The notes beneath the pieces are model-generated. The model was given only the letters and a program-made list of their open reading frames with translations, was not told where the DNA came from and searched no databases. A stretch of 64,000 nt of DNA, from positions 1-64,000 of the forward strand of contig NZ_FMUX01000016.1 in the NCBI RefSeq assembly GCF_900101345.1, given 5' to 3'. The translations under genes were made by a program, and so were the position numbers. Origin of the DNA: Desulfoluna spongiiphila. GTDB taxonomy: Bacteria > Desulfobacterota > Desulfobacteria > Desulfobacterales > Desulfolunaceae. Shown piece by piece: positions 54,252-63,675 of the stretch. Numbering within the stretch: the first letter of the stretch is position 1; each line of letters opens with the position of its first letter.

Positions 54252-56621
54252 TCACTGGGAGAAATAGGCTTCGATCAGGTCGAACCAGACATCTCGCTCG
54301 GCCTGGTCGGCATAGAGAAAATAAGCGCCCACGGATCGCTGCACCTCCATGAGGTCCGTGAGAAAATCATAGACGGCATTGGCTGCCTGCTGCTCGGCCA
54401 CAAGGGCGAGGTTCTGAGCGTCGAGGAGGTCGATGATGGAGAGCACGCCACGGACATAGGAGTCCGTCACCAGTTGCAGGTTATTGGCTGCGGATTCGGC
54501 CGCGTCCTTGGAAAGGCGTATCCCCGGATAGGAGGCCCGGACGCGGTTCATGGCCACAACAGCCCTCTGGCTGATGCGTGCCGCCGCGGCCTCACGCTCC
54601 CTGCCGAGCCGCTGGATTTCCTCCCTTGCCTGCCTCAATTCGGCCGATCTTTCACCGCCGCTGAACAGGGGAAGGGATGCTGTAACCCCGACGGTCCAGT
54701 TGGTGTCGTCGGGGACTTCTGGGGTGGTGGGGGGAAACTCGGTGCCGTCGCCGCTTGTGTCAAAGACCTCGGTGACGTTGCCGACAAGTTCAAAGGTGGG
54801 GAGCCAGAACTCTCTCTTGGCTGCGGTCAGCACCCGCATGCGTGCGGCAATCTGGGCGTCAATGGCCCTGAGTTCCGGGGCCTTGGCCCGGCTTTCCTCC
54901 TGAAAAAAATCACTGAGGACACGAACCCTTCGGGGGGTCTCCAGGTAAGGAAAAATCCGGGGTTCACCCACCACGGAGACCGGGTCCCTGATCCCGGCCT
55001 CAGCAGGGGCGAAGGCCTCGGTCAAGGGCCGGTCCATGATGCGGTTCATCTCGCTTCTGGCGTCAAGAAGCGAAGATTCCGCGTTCAAAGCGTCCTGGAG
55101 GCGGTTGGCCAGCTCACTCTCCCAGCGGTAGACCTCTTCAGGTCCCGCCGCTCCCACGGAAACACGGACCTTGGCCCGCTCCAGGTTGGCGCGGGTCAGC
55201 TTGAGGTTGTCGGTCTGTATGTTGAGGACCGCCTCGGCCCTGAGCACATTGAGGTAGGCAACGGCCGCGCTGTTGATGATATCGAGCCGAAGGGTCTCGC
55301 GATCTTCCTCAAGGGCTTTTTGGGTTTGTTTCGAAACCGTATAGGCCGACCAGGCTTTGTCCGAATAAATAACCTGGCTGCCGGTTAATGAGCCGGACCA
55401 TGTCTTTTCCGGCCTCTGGCCCTGGGCCGCCCTTGCCCTGTCGTCGTCAATCATTCTGGCCTCTGACCCGATATCCACTTGAGGCAACAGGTCGGCCCGT
55501 GATTTCTTGACATCCTCCATACCCGAGGCCACGGCCCTGTCCAGTGCTTTCAGGTCGAGGTTGGCACGCACCGATTCGTTGACGGCCCCCTCAAGGGTCA
55601 TCCGCCTTCCCACGCCCTCGACGTGGTTGTTAAGAAGCTCCGCGCCGGTGATAATGTCCCACTTCGGGTAGACTTCGATGGCCTTTGCCGTGGCCCAGTT
55701 GATGGTCAGGCTCCGCCCGCGGCTGAAGAAAACCGGCAGGTCTCCGGCGTTTTTCCCGCGCAGCACCTCCATGACGTTGACGGCAACGCTTCTGGCAAGG
55801 TGCTGAATGTTTGACCTGGGGGTCATGGTCGCAAGGATCCCGGTCTCCACGTCACCCATGCCCCAAAAGGAAAAGCTGGGAAGCATCCTGTCGATGAACC
55901 CCGCCACCAGTTTTTCAAACTCGTCCGGAGGCATGCGGAGCAGAGAGGTAACAAACACCGCTTCCGTTGAAGGGGTGAGCTTCTCTAAGGTTTTCTCGGC
56001 GCTGGCGTCATAGGCGATAACCTCGACCCCTATGCCGTACTCGTCCTCATAGGCCTTCATATGCTTTGCGACATCCTCAAGTGCATTGATTTCAAACTGA
56101 TCGGCGATGACCGTCAGGGTTTTGAACGGAGCGATGTCCGTGAAGAGCTTAACCTCTTCGGAGATACTCTTCTGCACGTTGATGTAATTGAGATTGGGCA
56201 CACCGCTGGTACCGTCCTTAAAGGGAAGACGCTGGAGCCTGTCATCCACAATAAAAGGAGCAATCACCGGTTTTTTCAACTTGTTGAGACGACAGGCTTC
56301 GTTACTGGCCACAACCCCCAGGGCCACGACCAGATCCACGTCCGGTGCCTCAAGGAGGGTATCCAGGGCAGCAGTCACCGCCCCGGCGTTCCACCCCCCG
56401 TCCAGGATTCGGTTTGACGGAAAGCGGATATCGAACTCCCCTTCAGCCAGGGTGATGATTTCCTGCTTGAAGAGCTCAAGAGAATCGGGATACCTGGCCC
56501 AGGGCCCGTCGGTCACGATCCCTATGCGGGCAACGGGGAGCCCCGTGACGGCCACCGCCGAAGAAGCCAGGGTGAGCAGCGTGACCAGCATGATGACAAA
56601 ACAGGTGGATGTACGTGTCAT
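54252..56621 (-). CDS. Fusion of a substrate-binding-like domain with a TolC-family protein
   Basis: A 789-residue exported protein. After a signal peptide (about 1-24), residues about 28-335 resemble ABC-type periplasmic substrate-binding proteins (ARIGIVTDGPWARYP; VDLVVALGVVASNEAC; GVPNLNYINVQKSI; LPVFFSRGRSLTINWATA). Residues about 345-789 are a TolC-like outer-membrane factor: SRADLLPQVDIG, long helices with LKLTRANLERAKVRVSVG, then GVTASLPLFSGGERSAELRQ and LSIIDLLDAQNLAL. It follows the RND pump gene by 24 bases and completes the MFP-RND-OMF operon. TolC proteins are normally about 450 residues, so this is a real fusion, with no internal start or stop. Confidence 0.88.
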   Translation of the reverse strand: MTRTSTCFVIMLVTLLTLASSAVAVTGLPVARIGIVTDGPWARYPDSLELFKQEIITLAEGEFDIRFPSNRILDGGWNAGAVTAALDTLLEAPDVDLVVALGVVASNEACRLNKLKKPVIAPFIVDDRLQRLPFKDGTSGVPNLNYINVQKSISEEVKLFTDIAPFKTLTVIADQFEINALEDVAKHMKAYEDEYGIGVEVIAYDASAEKTLEKLTPSTEAVFVTSLLRMPPDEFEKLVAGFIDRMLPSFSFWGMGDVETGILATMTPRSNIQHLARSVAVNVMEVLRGKNAGDLPVFFSRGRSLTINWATAKAIEVYPKWDIITGAELLNNHVEGVGRRMTLEGAVNESVRANLDLKALDRAVASGMEDVKKSRADLLPQVDIGSEARMIDDDRARAAQGQRPEKTWSGSLTGSQVIYSDKAWSAYTVSKQTQKALEEDRETLRLDIINSAAVAYLNVLRAEAVLNIQTDNLKLTRANLERAKVRVSVGAAGPEEVYRWESELANRLQDALNAESSLLDARSEMNRIMDRPLTEAFAPAEAGIRDPVSVVGEPRIFPYLETPRRVRVLSDFFQEESRAKAPELRAIDAQIAARMRVLTAAKREFWLPTFELVGNVTEVFDTSGDGTEFPPTTPEVPDDTNWTVGVTASLPLFSGGERSAELRQAREEIQRLGREREAAAARISQRAVVAMNRVRASYPGIRLSKDAAESAANNLQLVTDSYVRGVLSIIDLLDAQNLALVAEQQAANAVYDFLTDLMEVQRSVGAYFLYADQAERDVWFDLIEAYFSQ

Positions 56622-56645
56622 GGTTGAACTCCCGGCATATAGGGT

Positions 56646-59600
56646 TCATCCCTGGGAAGGGATCCTGTAGAAGATGACGTAAAGAACCGGAACGACAATG
56701 AGGGTCAGAAGCGTTGCAAAACTGAGGCCGGACATGATCGTCACGGCCATGGCCCTGAAGAAGACATCCGGCAGCAACGGGATCATGCCCAGAACCGTGG
56801 TGATGGCAGCCATGCACACCGGCCGCATCCTGCTCACCGCCGAATCCACCACCGCCAGGTAGGGGGCCTTGCCTCCGGCCAGCTCGATGTTGATCTGGTC
56901 GATGAGGACAATGGCACTCTTGATCATCATTCCCACAAGGCTCAAGAACCCCAGCAGGGCCATGAAATCAAAAGGCAAATCAAAGACAAGGAGCCCCATG
57001 GAGACCCCGATGATGGCAAGGGGCACGGTAAGCCAGATAATCAGAGGCTGCCTCAGGCAATTGAAGAGCATGATCACGATGAGCACCATCAGCATGAAGG
57101 TGACGGGCATGGAGCCAGCAAGCTTCTCCCTTGCCTTGGCAGAGTCCTCGAACTCACCGCCCCACTCCATGGAGAACCCCGGGGGGATCTCAATGGCCTC
57201 GATCTTTGACTTGACATCCCCGAGGATGATGCTGGCCAGGATCCCGGGTTTGTTTTCGCACTTTGTCGTGATGGTCATCTTCCGATCCCGACGATAGATC
57301 ATGGAGTCTTCCCAGTCCGTCGTAAAATCGGACACCACCTGATACACGGGCACGGTTTTCCGAGTGACCGGGCTCCACACCTGGAGGCTCCGGATATTTT
57401 CCACATCCAGGCGCTCCTCTTCGGGCTGCCGCGCGATGATGGAGATCAACTCATCGCCCTCCCGATAAATCCCCATGGTGGTCCCGGTGACGTTCATCTC
57501 CAGGGCCCGGGCCAGGTCGGATCGTGAAATTCCCGCCAAGCGGGCCCGGGTGTCTTCAAACTGGGGCCGGATGGTCTTCACCCGCTGCCGCCAGTCGTCC
57601 CTCACCCCATAGGTGTCCGGGTGGGCCAGGAGGATATCCTTGGCCTGATTTGAGAGCTGCCTCAAGACAACGGGATCAGGCCCGCTGAACCGCACCTCCA
57701 CGGCACCGCTGGACGGGCCGAGCTTGAACTTTTCCAATATGGGCTGGGCCTCCGGAAACTCATCGCTCAAGTAGGCCAGGTACTCTTCGATAAGGTCACC
57801 GATCACCTTGTAATCGTTAACGGAAACGAGAACCAGGCCAAAGCCTTTGTCCCTGGAAGTCTCCGGGTTGAAGGTGAGCATGAACCGGGGCGCCCCCTCA
57901 CCGATATACGACGCCGTGGAGACCACCCGCTCGTCCTCCAGCAGGCGTTTTTCGATCTTGGCGATGTCTTCCGTGGTCTGACGAATATCGGTTCCTGCCG
58001 GGAGCCAGTAATTGATCATGAACTGAGGCCGCGTGGATTCCGGAAAAAAACTGTTCTTCAGCATGCCGAACCCGGTGACGGCCAGAAACAACAAACCGGT
58101 CATGATCAGCATGGTGCCCCAGCGCCACTTGATGCACACCTTGAGAAAGGCCTTGTAACCCACAAAAATCACGCCGCGATACGGGTCTTTCGCCTCGTCC
58201 TCTCCCTCCGAGTGGGCCTTGCTCTTGAGAAACATGGTACAAAACAGCGGAGTAATGGTGATGCCGATGACCCAGCTGCTCATCAGAGAGATGAGCATCA
58301 CCTGAAAAAGGGAACGGCAATACTCCCCTGTGGAGTCCTGGGAGACTCCAATGGCCGCAAAGGCAAGCACCGCGATGACCGTGGCGCCGAACAAGGGCCA
58401 GAGATTCTGATCCACCACCTCCTTTGCCGCCTTAAGGCGATTCATGCCTGACTCGATCCGTATGAGCATGCCCTCGGTAATAACAATGGCGTTGTCCACC
58501 AGCATGCCCAGGGCGATGACAAGGGCCCCCAGGGAAATCCTCTCCAGATTGATGGCCAACATCTTCATGATCACCAGGGTGGCAAGGACCGTCAAGGCCA
58601 GGACCACGCCGATGAGAAGACCGCTCCGGAGCCCCATAAAGAGCAGAAGCACCACCACCACAATGAGGACAGCCTGGATAAAGTTGCTCACAAACCCGTT
58701 CACCGCTTTGGAGACATCATCGGACTGGAAATTGACAACCCCCATCTCCATGCCCACCGGCCTCTGGTTTTCAAGCTCTGCAAGCCTCTTCTTGATGGCC
58801 TCCCCCATGGTGACCACGTTGCCCCCCGGCACCACGGAGATGCCGATGGAGATGGCCGGAGCCCCGTTGAAATGGAGCACCCTGGACGGCGGCGTTATAT
58901 ACCCCCGCTTCACGTCTGCAACGTCCTTGAGATAAATGACCCGATCCGATTCGGGGTCCCTCACCTGGAGGTTGGCGATATCCTCAACCGAGTCGAAGCT
59001 GCCCGTGGGATTGATCCGGATGTATTCGGGTCCCACCTTCACTGCCCCGGATTCCACCACGAGGTTCTGGTCCTTCAAGGCGGAATAGATGCTGTCCAGA
59101 CCGATGCCCAGACGAGCGATGCGCGCGCGGGAAAGCTCGACGAAGACCGCCTCGTCCTGAAGTCCCCAAAGGGTGATCTTGGCCACGCCCGGCACCAGCA
59201 GAAGCTCTTTTCTCAGAAATTTCATGTACTCCTTGAGTTCCTCGTAGGAGTACCCCTCTCCGGTGACGGCAAGAAGAACGCCATACACGTCGCCGAAGCT
59301 GTCGTTGACGATGGAGGGATGGGTCCCCGGAGGCAGCTGGGACTGAATATCCCCCACCTTGCGCCGCAGCTCATCCCAGACCTGGGGAAGGGTGTGCTTG
59401 TCATACTGATCCTTGATTGTCACCGTTACAATGGACCCTCCGGCGCGGGAGGTGGACTCCACATAATCAAGCTGGGGCATCTGCTGAATGGCCGTCTCGA
59501 TACGATCCGTGACCTCATCGGCCACCTCCATGGGGGTGGCCCCGGGGTACGGGGTGAGAACAACGGCATTTTTCACCGTAAACTCGGGATCCTCCAGGCG

Positions 59601-59699
59601 TCCCAACCCGAAATAGGCAAGGATGCCCCCCACAACAATGCAAAAACAGATCACCAGTGTGACGGTCTTTTTTTCGATGGAGAGTTCTGCGATATTCAT
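56646..59699 (-). CDS. RND-family efflux pump permease
   Basis: A 1017-residue inner-membrane proton-driven exporter (AcrB/MexF-like hydrophobe class). Twelve helices flank two periplasmic porter domains. Visible motifs are LEDPEFTVKNAVVLTPYPGA near the N-terminus, VALALGMLVDNAIVITEG-like (present as ALVIALGMLVDNAIVITEG), the proton-relay Asp in that GMLVDNAIV segment, and AVSRMRPVCMAAITTVLGMI. The ATG at 59699 (MNIAELSIEKK) has GGAGG upstream; the ATG eight codons earlier is less likely. It is the second gene of the operon. Confidence 0.92.
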   Translation of the reverse strand: MNIAELSIEKKTVTLVICFCIVVGGILAYFGLGRLEDPEFTVKNAVVLTPYPGATPMEVADEVTDRIETAIQQMPQLDYVESTSRAGGSIVTVTIKDQYDKHTLPQVWDELRRKVGDIQSQLPPGTHPSIVNDSFGDVYGVLLAVTGEGYSYEELKEYMKFLRKELLLVPGVAKITLWGLQDEAVFVELSRARIARLGIGLDSIYSALKDQNLVVESGAVKVGPEYIRINPTGSFDSVEDIANLQVRDPESDRVIYLKDVADVKRGYITPPSRVLHFNGAPAISIGISVVPGGNVVTMGEAIKKRLAELENQRPVGMEMGVVNFQSDDVSKAVNGFVSNFIQAVLIVVVVLLLFMGLRSGLLIGVVLALTVLATLVIMKMLAINLERISLGALVIALGMLVDNAIVITEGMLIRIESGMNRLKAAKEVVDQNLWPLFGATVIAVLAFAAIGVSQDSTGEYCRSLFQVMLISLMSSWVIGITITPLFCTMFLKSKAHSEGEDEAKDPYRGVIFVGYKAFLKVCIKWRWGTMLIMTGLLFLAVTGFGMLKNSFFPESTRPQFMINYWLPAGTDIRQTTEDIAKIEKRLLEDERVVSTASYIGEGAPRFMLTFNPETSRDKGFGLVLVSVNDYKVIGDLIEEYLAYLSDEFPEAQPILEKFKLGPSSGAVEVRFSGPDPVVLRQLSNQAKDILLAHPDTYGVRDDWRQRVKTIRPQFEDTRARLAGISRSDLARALEMNVTGTTMGIYREGDELISIIARQPEEERLDVENIRSLQVWSPVTRKTVPVYQVVSDFTTDWEDSMIYRRDRKMTITTKCENKPGILASIILGDVKSKIEAIEIPPGFSMEWGGEFEDSAKAREKLAGSMPVTFMLMVLIVIMLFNCLRQPLIIWLTVPLAIIGVSMGLLVFDLPFDFMALLGFLSLVGMMIKSAIVLIDQINIELAGGKAPYLAVVDSAVSRMRPVCMAAITTVLGMIPLLPDVFFRAMAVTIMSGLSFATLLTLIVVPVLYVIFYRIPSQG

Positions 59700-59721
59700 A
59701 GATACCAGCCTCCTATCCCGC

Positions 59722-59843
59722 ATATTTCATGAGAAAACGATCACATGATAACAATAGGCTGTGATTGGCATGCGTTATTGTGGAACGCTCAGTCACTTGA
59801 AAAATACACAATGTAATCAACGGTTATATTGGCGATTTTCTCA
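59722..59843. repeat. 122-bp intergenic repeat, copy 2
   Basis: Counterpart of 13137-13258 with identical ends and spacing. Its ends are also weak inverted repeats (CATGAGAAAACGAT / GGTGAGAAAATCG). It fills the gap between the MFP and RND genes. It contains GAACGCTCAGTCA, half of the TetR-type palindrome. Confidence 0.55.
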
Positions 59844-59852
59844 CCTTCCGGG

Positions 59853-61025
59853 CTAGTTGGACCGCAATTCCCTGATTTTCATTCCGGACTGAAGGTAGCT
59901 GACACCAGCAGAGACGATCGCCTCTCCGGCTTCAAGCCCCTCAAGGACAATGATGCTGCTCCCCGACACACTGCCGACCTTCACCTCACGCATCTCCACG
60001 GTCATGTTGCCTGAGTCCACAACCCAAACGAATTCGCGGCCCGTTTCATCTGCGAAAACGGAATTGACAGGCACGAGAAAGCCTTTTTTTACCTTTATGC
60101 CCTTCAGGCCTTCCACCGTATCCTCGCTGGCCTTGTCCTCTGTTTCCGCTGCCGCCTCTGCCTCTGCCTGACTCTTTCCCGTGACCTTGGCGGTCATTCC
60201 GGGAAGGATGTTGGCTCCCTTGGGAGCAGGCAGGGCAAGGACCACACGATAGGTCTGGGTCTGGTCGTCTGCCTCGGTGGAAAACTCCTTGAGGGTGAGG
60301 TCATGCTTGACCCCGGCCATGGCAGAGAACTCCACTTCGGCCACGACGGCTCCCTTGGACTTGTTCCTCACTCTGGCCATGAGTGTCTCGGGCACGTCCA
60401 CCACGATCTCCAGTTCCGATACGTCCTGAAGGCTGACAATGGGGTCCTTGGCGCGGACCTCCTGAAAATTTTCCACGTACCGCCTGGCAATCACCCCGGC
60501 AAAGGGCGCCCGCAAATAGGTATCCTTGAGGGCATTCTCTGCGTTGGTCACATCGGACTTGGCCACGTCGTACTCCCGCTTGGCCCTGTCAAAATCGGCC
60601 TTGGAGACCTGCTTTTTGATGTAGAGGTCCTTGTACCGATTATACTGATGCATGGCCTCCAGCTCGTTGGCCTTGGCCGTGGCAAGGGCTGTCTTGAAGT
60701 CCCTGGGGAGGATCCGTGCCACCACCTCTCCTCTTTTCACGGGATCGCCCTCCTCAACAGGGAACGTTGTCAACGGTCCGGAAACCTGGAACGCAAGGTC
60801 GGCCCGCCTGCTCGCCCTGACCCTTCCCGGGAGCTCCCGGAGATTCTCCTCAACAGCAGACGTGACGCGAAAGAGTTTTGCCGGGCGCACCACCTCCGGC
60901 TCGGGCTCTTTCTCGCCCCTCCTGCCGCAGGACAGCAACAAAACCGCCACAAGAATCATGAGCCCGGTGCCCAAGGGCAACCTCCGGGCCAACGCCGGGC
61001 CTCTGTCTCTTTTTTTTGAGTCCAT
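59853..61025 (-). CDS. RND periplasmic adaptor (membrane-fusion) lipoprotein
   Basis: A 390-residue adaptor joining the RND pump to the outer-membrane factor. The signal ends in LLLSCGRRGEKEP, a lipobox with the cysteine near residue 33. Then LPGRVRASRRADLAFQVSGP (lipoyl half), a helical hairpin (KANELEAMHQYNRYKDLY...AKSDVTNAENALKD), LRAPFAGVIARRYVENFQEV and a beta-barrel/MP domain. A short Ala/Glu-rich insert (QAEAEAAAETEDKASEDT) is unusual. It is the first gene of the pump operon. Confidence 0.92.
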   Translation of the reverse strand: MDSKKRDRGPALARRLPLGTGLMILVAVLLLSCGRRGEKEPEPEVVRPAKLFRVTSAVEENLRELPGRVRASRRADLAFQVSGPLTTFPVEEGDPVKRGEVVARILPRDFKTALATAKANELEAMHQYNRYKDLYIKKQVSKADFDRAKREYDVAKSDVTNAENALKDTYLRAPFAGVIARRYVENFQEVRAKDPIVSLQDVSELEIVVDVPETLMARVRNKSKGAVVAEVEFSAMAGVKHDLTLKEFSTEADDQTQTYRVVLALPAPKGANILPGMTAKVTGKSQAEAEAAAETEDKASEDTVEGLKGIKVKKGFLVPVNSVFADETGREFVWVVDSGNMTVEMREVKVGSVSGSSIIVLEGLEAGEAIVSAGVSYLQSGMKIRELRSN

Positions 61026-61722
61026 GTTTTCCCCGTTTTCTATGTTTATCAGTTAGGAATCGCCGCATTAAACGGCACGAAACCTCAACTAAACAGCGTT
61101 CCGAGAATCGATAAAAAAAGCCCGCCATCTATAAGGGAACCTGCCCACAGCCTGCTCCCGATTTACCAATGCAACAGGCCTCACAGTATGGTATGATTTC
61201 CATCATCCTCCCGGATTCCGAAGAAGCCAACAGCACGCATATGACAGGCTGGATGGACAAAATCCATCGCCTAAGCGACTGTGGTCCTAAGGCCGAATTT
61301 CAAAAAGTAAATATGTGGACATCCGAACAGAAAGGCATGACTGGCTTGAAAGACGACTGGCCTTGCGATGTCACTGAGTATCGCAGTGCACCACACTCAC
61401 CAGTACCGGTGATTACCCGATGAATATATCAACAACCTGCGTGGGTTACAAACATAATAAGGAAGGGCGAAGCATTATATTCATCGGACCCATGTGCGGC
61501 AGGCCCCATTAAACGGAGAAAACGCGAAATCAGGTTGATTTCGTATGACAGGAGCAATACCGCCCGGATTGAAGGCGATTTCGCCGAGGGGCAACAACGG
61601 CCCCCCCCCTTTACCCTGCAGTATGGACACGAAAGGCTCTTAATCGTGGACTATCCGGGTTAACGACAACCCCGGCCATAAACAACGCAGCGCAACAACC
61701 AGGGCGCTGCAAAGGAGACACC
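61026..61722. other. Intergenic region, no convincing gene
   Basis: About 700 bp between divergent genes. An 84-codon frame at 61169-61423 has no ribosome site and no family-like sequence, so it is not called. No RNA gene or repeat of the families described elsewhere was seen. It should hold the promoters of both flanking genes. Confidence 0.45.
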
Positions 61723-62664
61723 ATGACCGCCCCCCTTCCCTACGCGCTTCTGTCACCGGAAACCCTCAGCCGCTGGCTGGAAGAGGAAAAGCCCTTTTAC
61801 CTGCTGCATACCCTCACCGAGGACCACTACACCAAGATACGCCTGCCGCGAGCATTGAGGGCTTCGGTGTTTGAGATCAATTTTCTGGAACAGGTCGAAG
61901 GCGCCACCAGGGATCCGGAAGCCGTCATCGTCCTTTACGGCTCCAGCCATCGCTCCATGGACGCGGATACGGCGGCACGCAAGCTTCACCGCGCCGGGTA
62001 CCGCCGCCTCCATGTCCTGTCAGGGGGACTCAGCGCATGGAACGAAAAGGGGCTGCCCCTTGAGGGAAGCGCACCGGAGGTGGTCCATGCCCCCCAGAGA
62101 ACGCTGACCATTCCCGACGGTACCTACCGCATCGACACAGAGGAGAGCTCTATCCTATGGGTCGGCCGGAACCCTGCAAGCCGCCACCACGGCCAAGTTC
62201 GTCTTGCCTCGGGATCCGTGGACGCAAAGGGCGGAACCGTCACCGGACACTTCGACATCGACATGAACACCATCGCCAACATCAATCTGGAAGGAGATGA
62301 GCTGCAACAGGTCCTGGAAGACCACCTGAAATCAGATGACTTCTTCTTCACCCGGCGCTTTCCCGTGGCCCGCTTCACCATGGAAGACGCAGCCCCCGTG
62401 CCGGAGCCCTTTTTGAGCGTTCCCAACTGCAAGGTCCGTGGACAGCTTGAACTCGGCGGCGTCACTGCCCCCCTCGCCTTTCCCGCCACCGTTACCCCCA
62501 CCGACGAAGGCCACCTGGCGGCCGAAGCCCACTTCGACCTGGACCGCACCCGGTGGAAGGTGATCTACGGCTCATCCAAATTTTTCGAACACCTCGGCAT
62601 GCACCTCGTCTTCGACCTCATCAGCTTCGAGATCCGCATCAAGGCACAAAAAAGCCAGACGTAA
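61723..62664 (+). CDS. Rhodanese-like/YceI fusion protein
   Basis: A 313-residue protein. Residues 1-118 form a rhodanese-like domain (ALRASVFEINFLEQV; LHVLSGGLSAWNEKGLPLEG), but the active-site Cys is missing: LYGSSHRSM stands where LYC-x-x-G-x-R would be, so sulfur transfer is unlikely. Residues about 128-310 form a YceI-like lipocalin domain (GTYRIDTEESSILWVGRNPA; GHFDIDMNTI; FFFTRRFPVARFTM), a family that binds isoprenoid or amphiphilic molecules. No signal peptide is present, though most YceI proteins are periplasmic. AAAGGAGACACC precedes the ATG. Confidence 0.85.
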   Translation: MTAPLPYALLSPETLSRWLEEEKPFYLLHTLTEDHYTKIRLPRALRASVFEINFLEQVEGATRDPEAVIVLYGSSHRSMDADTAARKLHRAGYRRLHVLSGGLSAWNEKGLPLEGSAPEVVHAPQRTLTIPDGTYRIDTEESSILWVGRNPASRHHGQVRLASGSVDAKGGTVTGHFDIDMNTIANINLEGDELQQVLEDHLKSDDFFFTRRFPVARFTMEDAAPVPEPFLSVPNCKVRGQLELGGVTAPLAFPATVTPTDEGHLAAEAHFDLDRTRWKVIYGSSKFFEHLGMHLVFDLISFEIRIKAQKSQT

Positions 62665-62937
62665 GTCAGGGAAAAACGCTGCAGCCGGAGACATTGCAAG
62701 CGCTTCAAACAAACAACCGAATCTCCCCTGCCCATGCCCCGTGATGATGCATCAGGCACAGGCCACACTCCGGATTGAACCGGTGAGCAATGTCAACCGT
62801 CTCTTTCTGCGACATCTCGTCAATGGATCTCACACCGCCCTCCTTTGCCCCCGAGCGAATCGGGTCCAGTGGGAAGAAACGATAAAAACACACAGCGGAT
62901 AACCGATAAAACGGATGCAGTGACGAGCCAAATGTGG
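62665..62937. other. Intergenic region between convergent genes
   Basis: About 270 bp between the stops of the rhodanese-YceI gene and the methyltransferase-like gene. No clear terminator hairpin or gene was seen. Confidence 0.4.
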
Positions 62938-63675
62938 TTACCACACTCCGGGAATCAACCGGTACCTCACCGTCGTTGCGTACTCTGCATATCCTTCCAG
63001 TTCCTCCTGCAGCATCCTGTCTTCCAGGAAGGTGCGGAGTACCGTGGCCCCAATGCCAACGAAACTCAGGATCAGCGCCAGCCTGGAGCCGATGATAAAC
63101 GGATCGGCCAGGCAGACGAACACCATGGCCACATACCCGGGGTGACGCACTACGCCATAAGGGCCACGGGTGACGACTTTATGCCCCCGCTCTTTCTGGA
63201 TACGGGCGGTCCCTTCAAAATGCTCATTGACCAACATGGCCCAATAAAACAACAGGAAAAAGCCAAGGTACAGGACAAGTCCCACCCCGCAACTGCCCCC
63301 TTCCATCTGCACGCCTCCGAGCCGCCCCAGATCCAACCCCGCCACGATGGGAACACCGAGGATCAACACCAAAAAGTAGGAAAGCAAAATGAGCTTGTCC
63401 CATCCCTTGGTCCCCTCCCTGGCCTCCGCCCTCTGATTGGCCAGTCCCGGTGCGAACCGCAGCATCAGGTAGGCTCCGGTAACGGCCCCGGCCACATGGA
63501 TACCGAAGGCAAGCCAGGCCCTGAAAATATCCCATCGCCCGGCGGCAAGAAAAAAGGCAACGCCCATGAGGAGGCTCCAGCGAATGGGAGCAAACAGGTA
63601 CTTCAATCCATCTCTGTTCAATTTTTGTGACAACAAACGTCTCCTTTTCGAAAAATCGTACGGGTGGGCTGCCAT
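62938..63675 (-). CDS. ICMT/PEMT-type membrane methyltransferase
   Basis: A 245-residue integral membrane protein with five to six helices. The C-terminal part carries the family motif GPYGVVRHPGYVAMVF (S-adenosylmethionine/ligand site) followed by EDRMLQEELEGYAEYATTVR, as in isoprenylcysteine carboxyl methyltransferase-like and phospholipid methyltransferase proteins. The substrate in bacteria is usually unknown. ATG 63675 (MAAHPYDFSKRRR) is preceded by GGGAGG. Confidence 0.82.
   Translation of the reverse strand: MAAHPYDFSKRRRLLSQKLNRDGLKYLFAPIRWSLLMGVAFFLAAGRWDIFRAWLAFGIHVAGAVTGAYLMLRFAPGLANQRAEAREGTKGWDKLILLSYFLVLILGVPIVAGLDLGRLGGVQMEGGSCGVGLVLYLGFFLLFYWAMLVNEHFEGTARIQKERGHKVVTRGPYGVVRHPGYVAMVFVCLADPFIIGSRLALILSFVGIGATVLRTFLEDRMLQEELEGYAEYATTVRYRLIPGVW

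Noticed and set aside
61169..61423. 84-codon plus-strand frame
   Set aside because: No ribosome site, no recognisable pattern, lies in a divergent promoter region.
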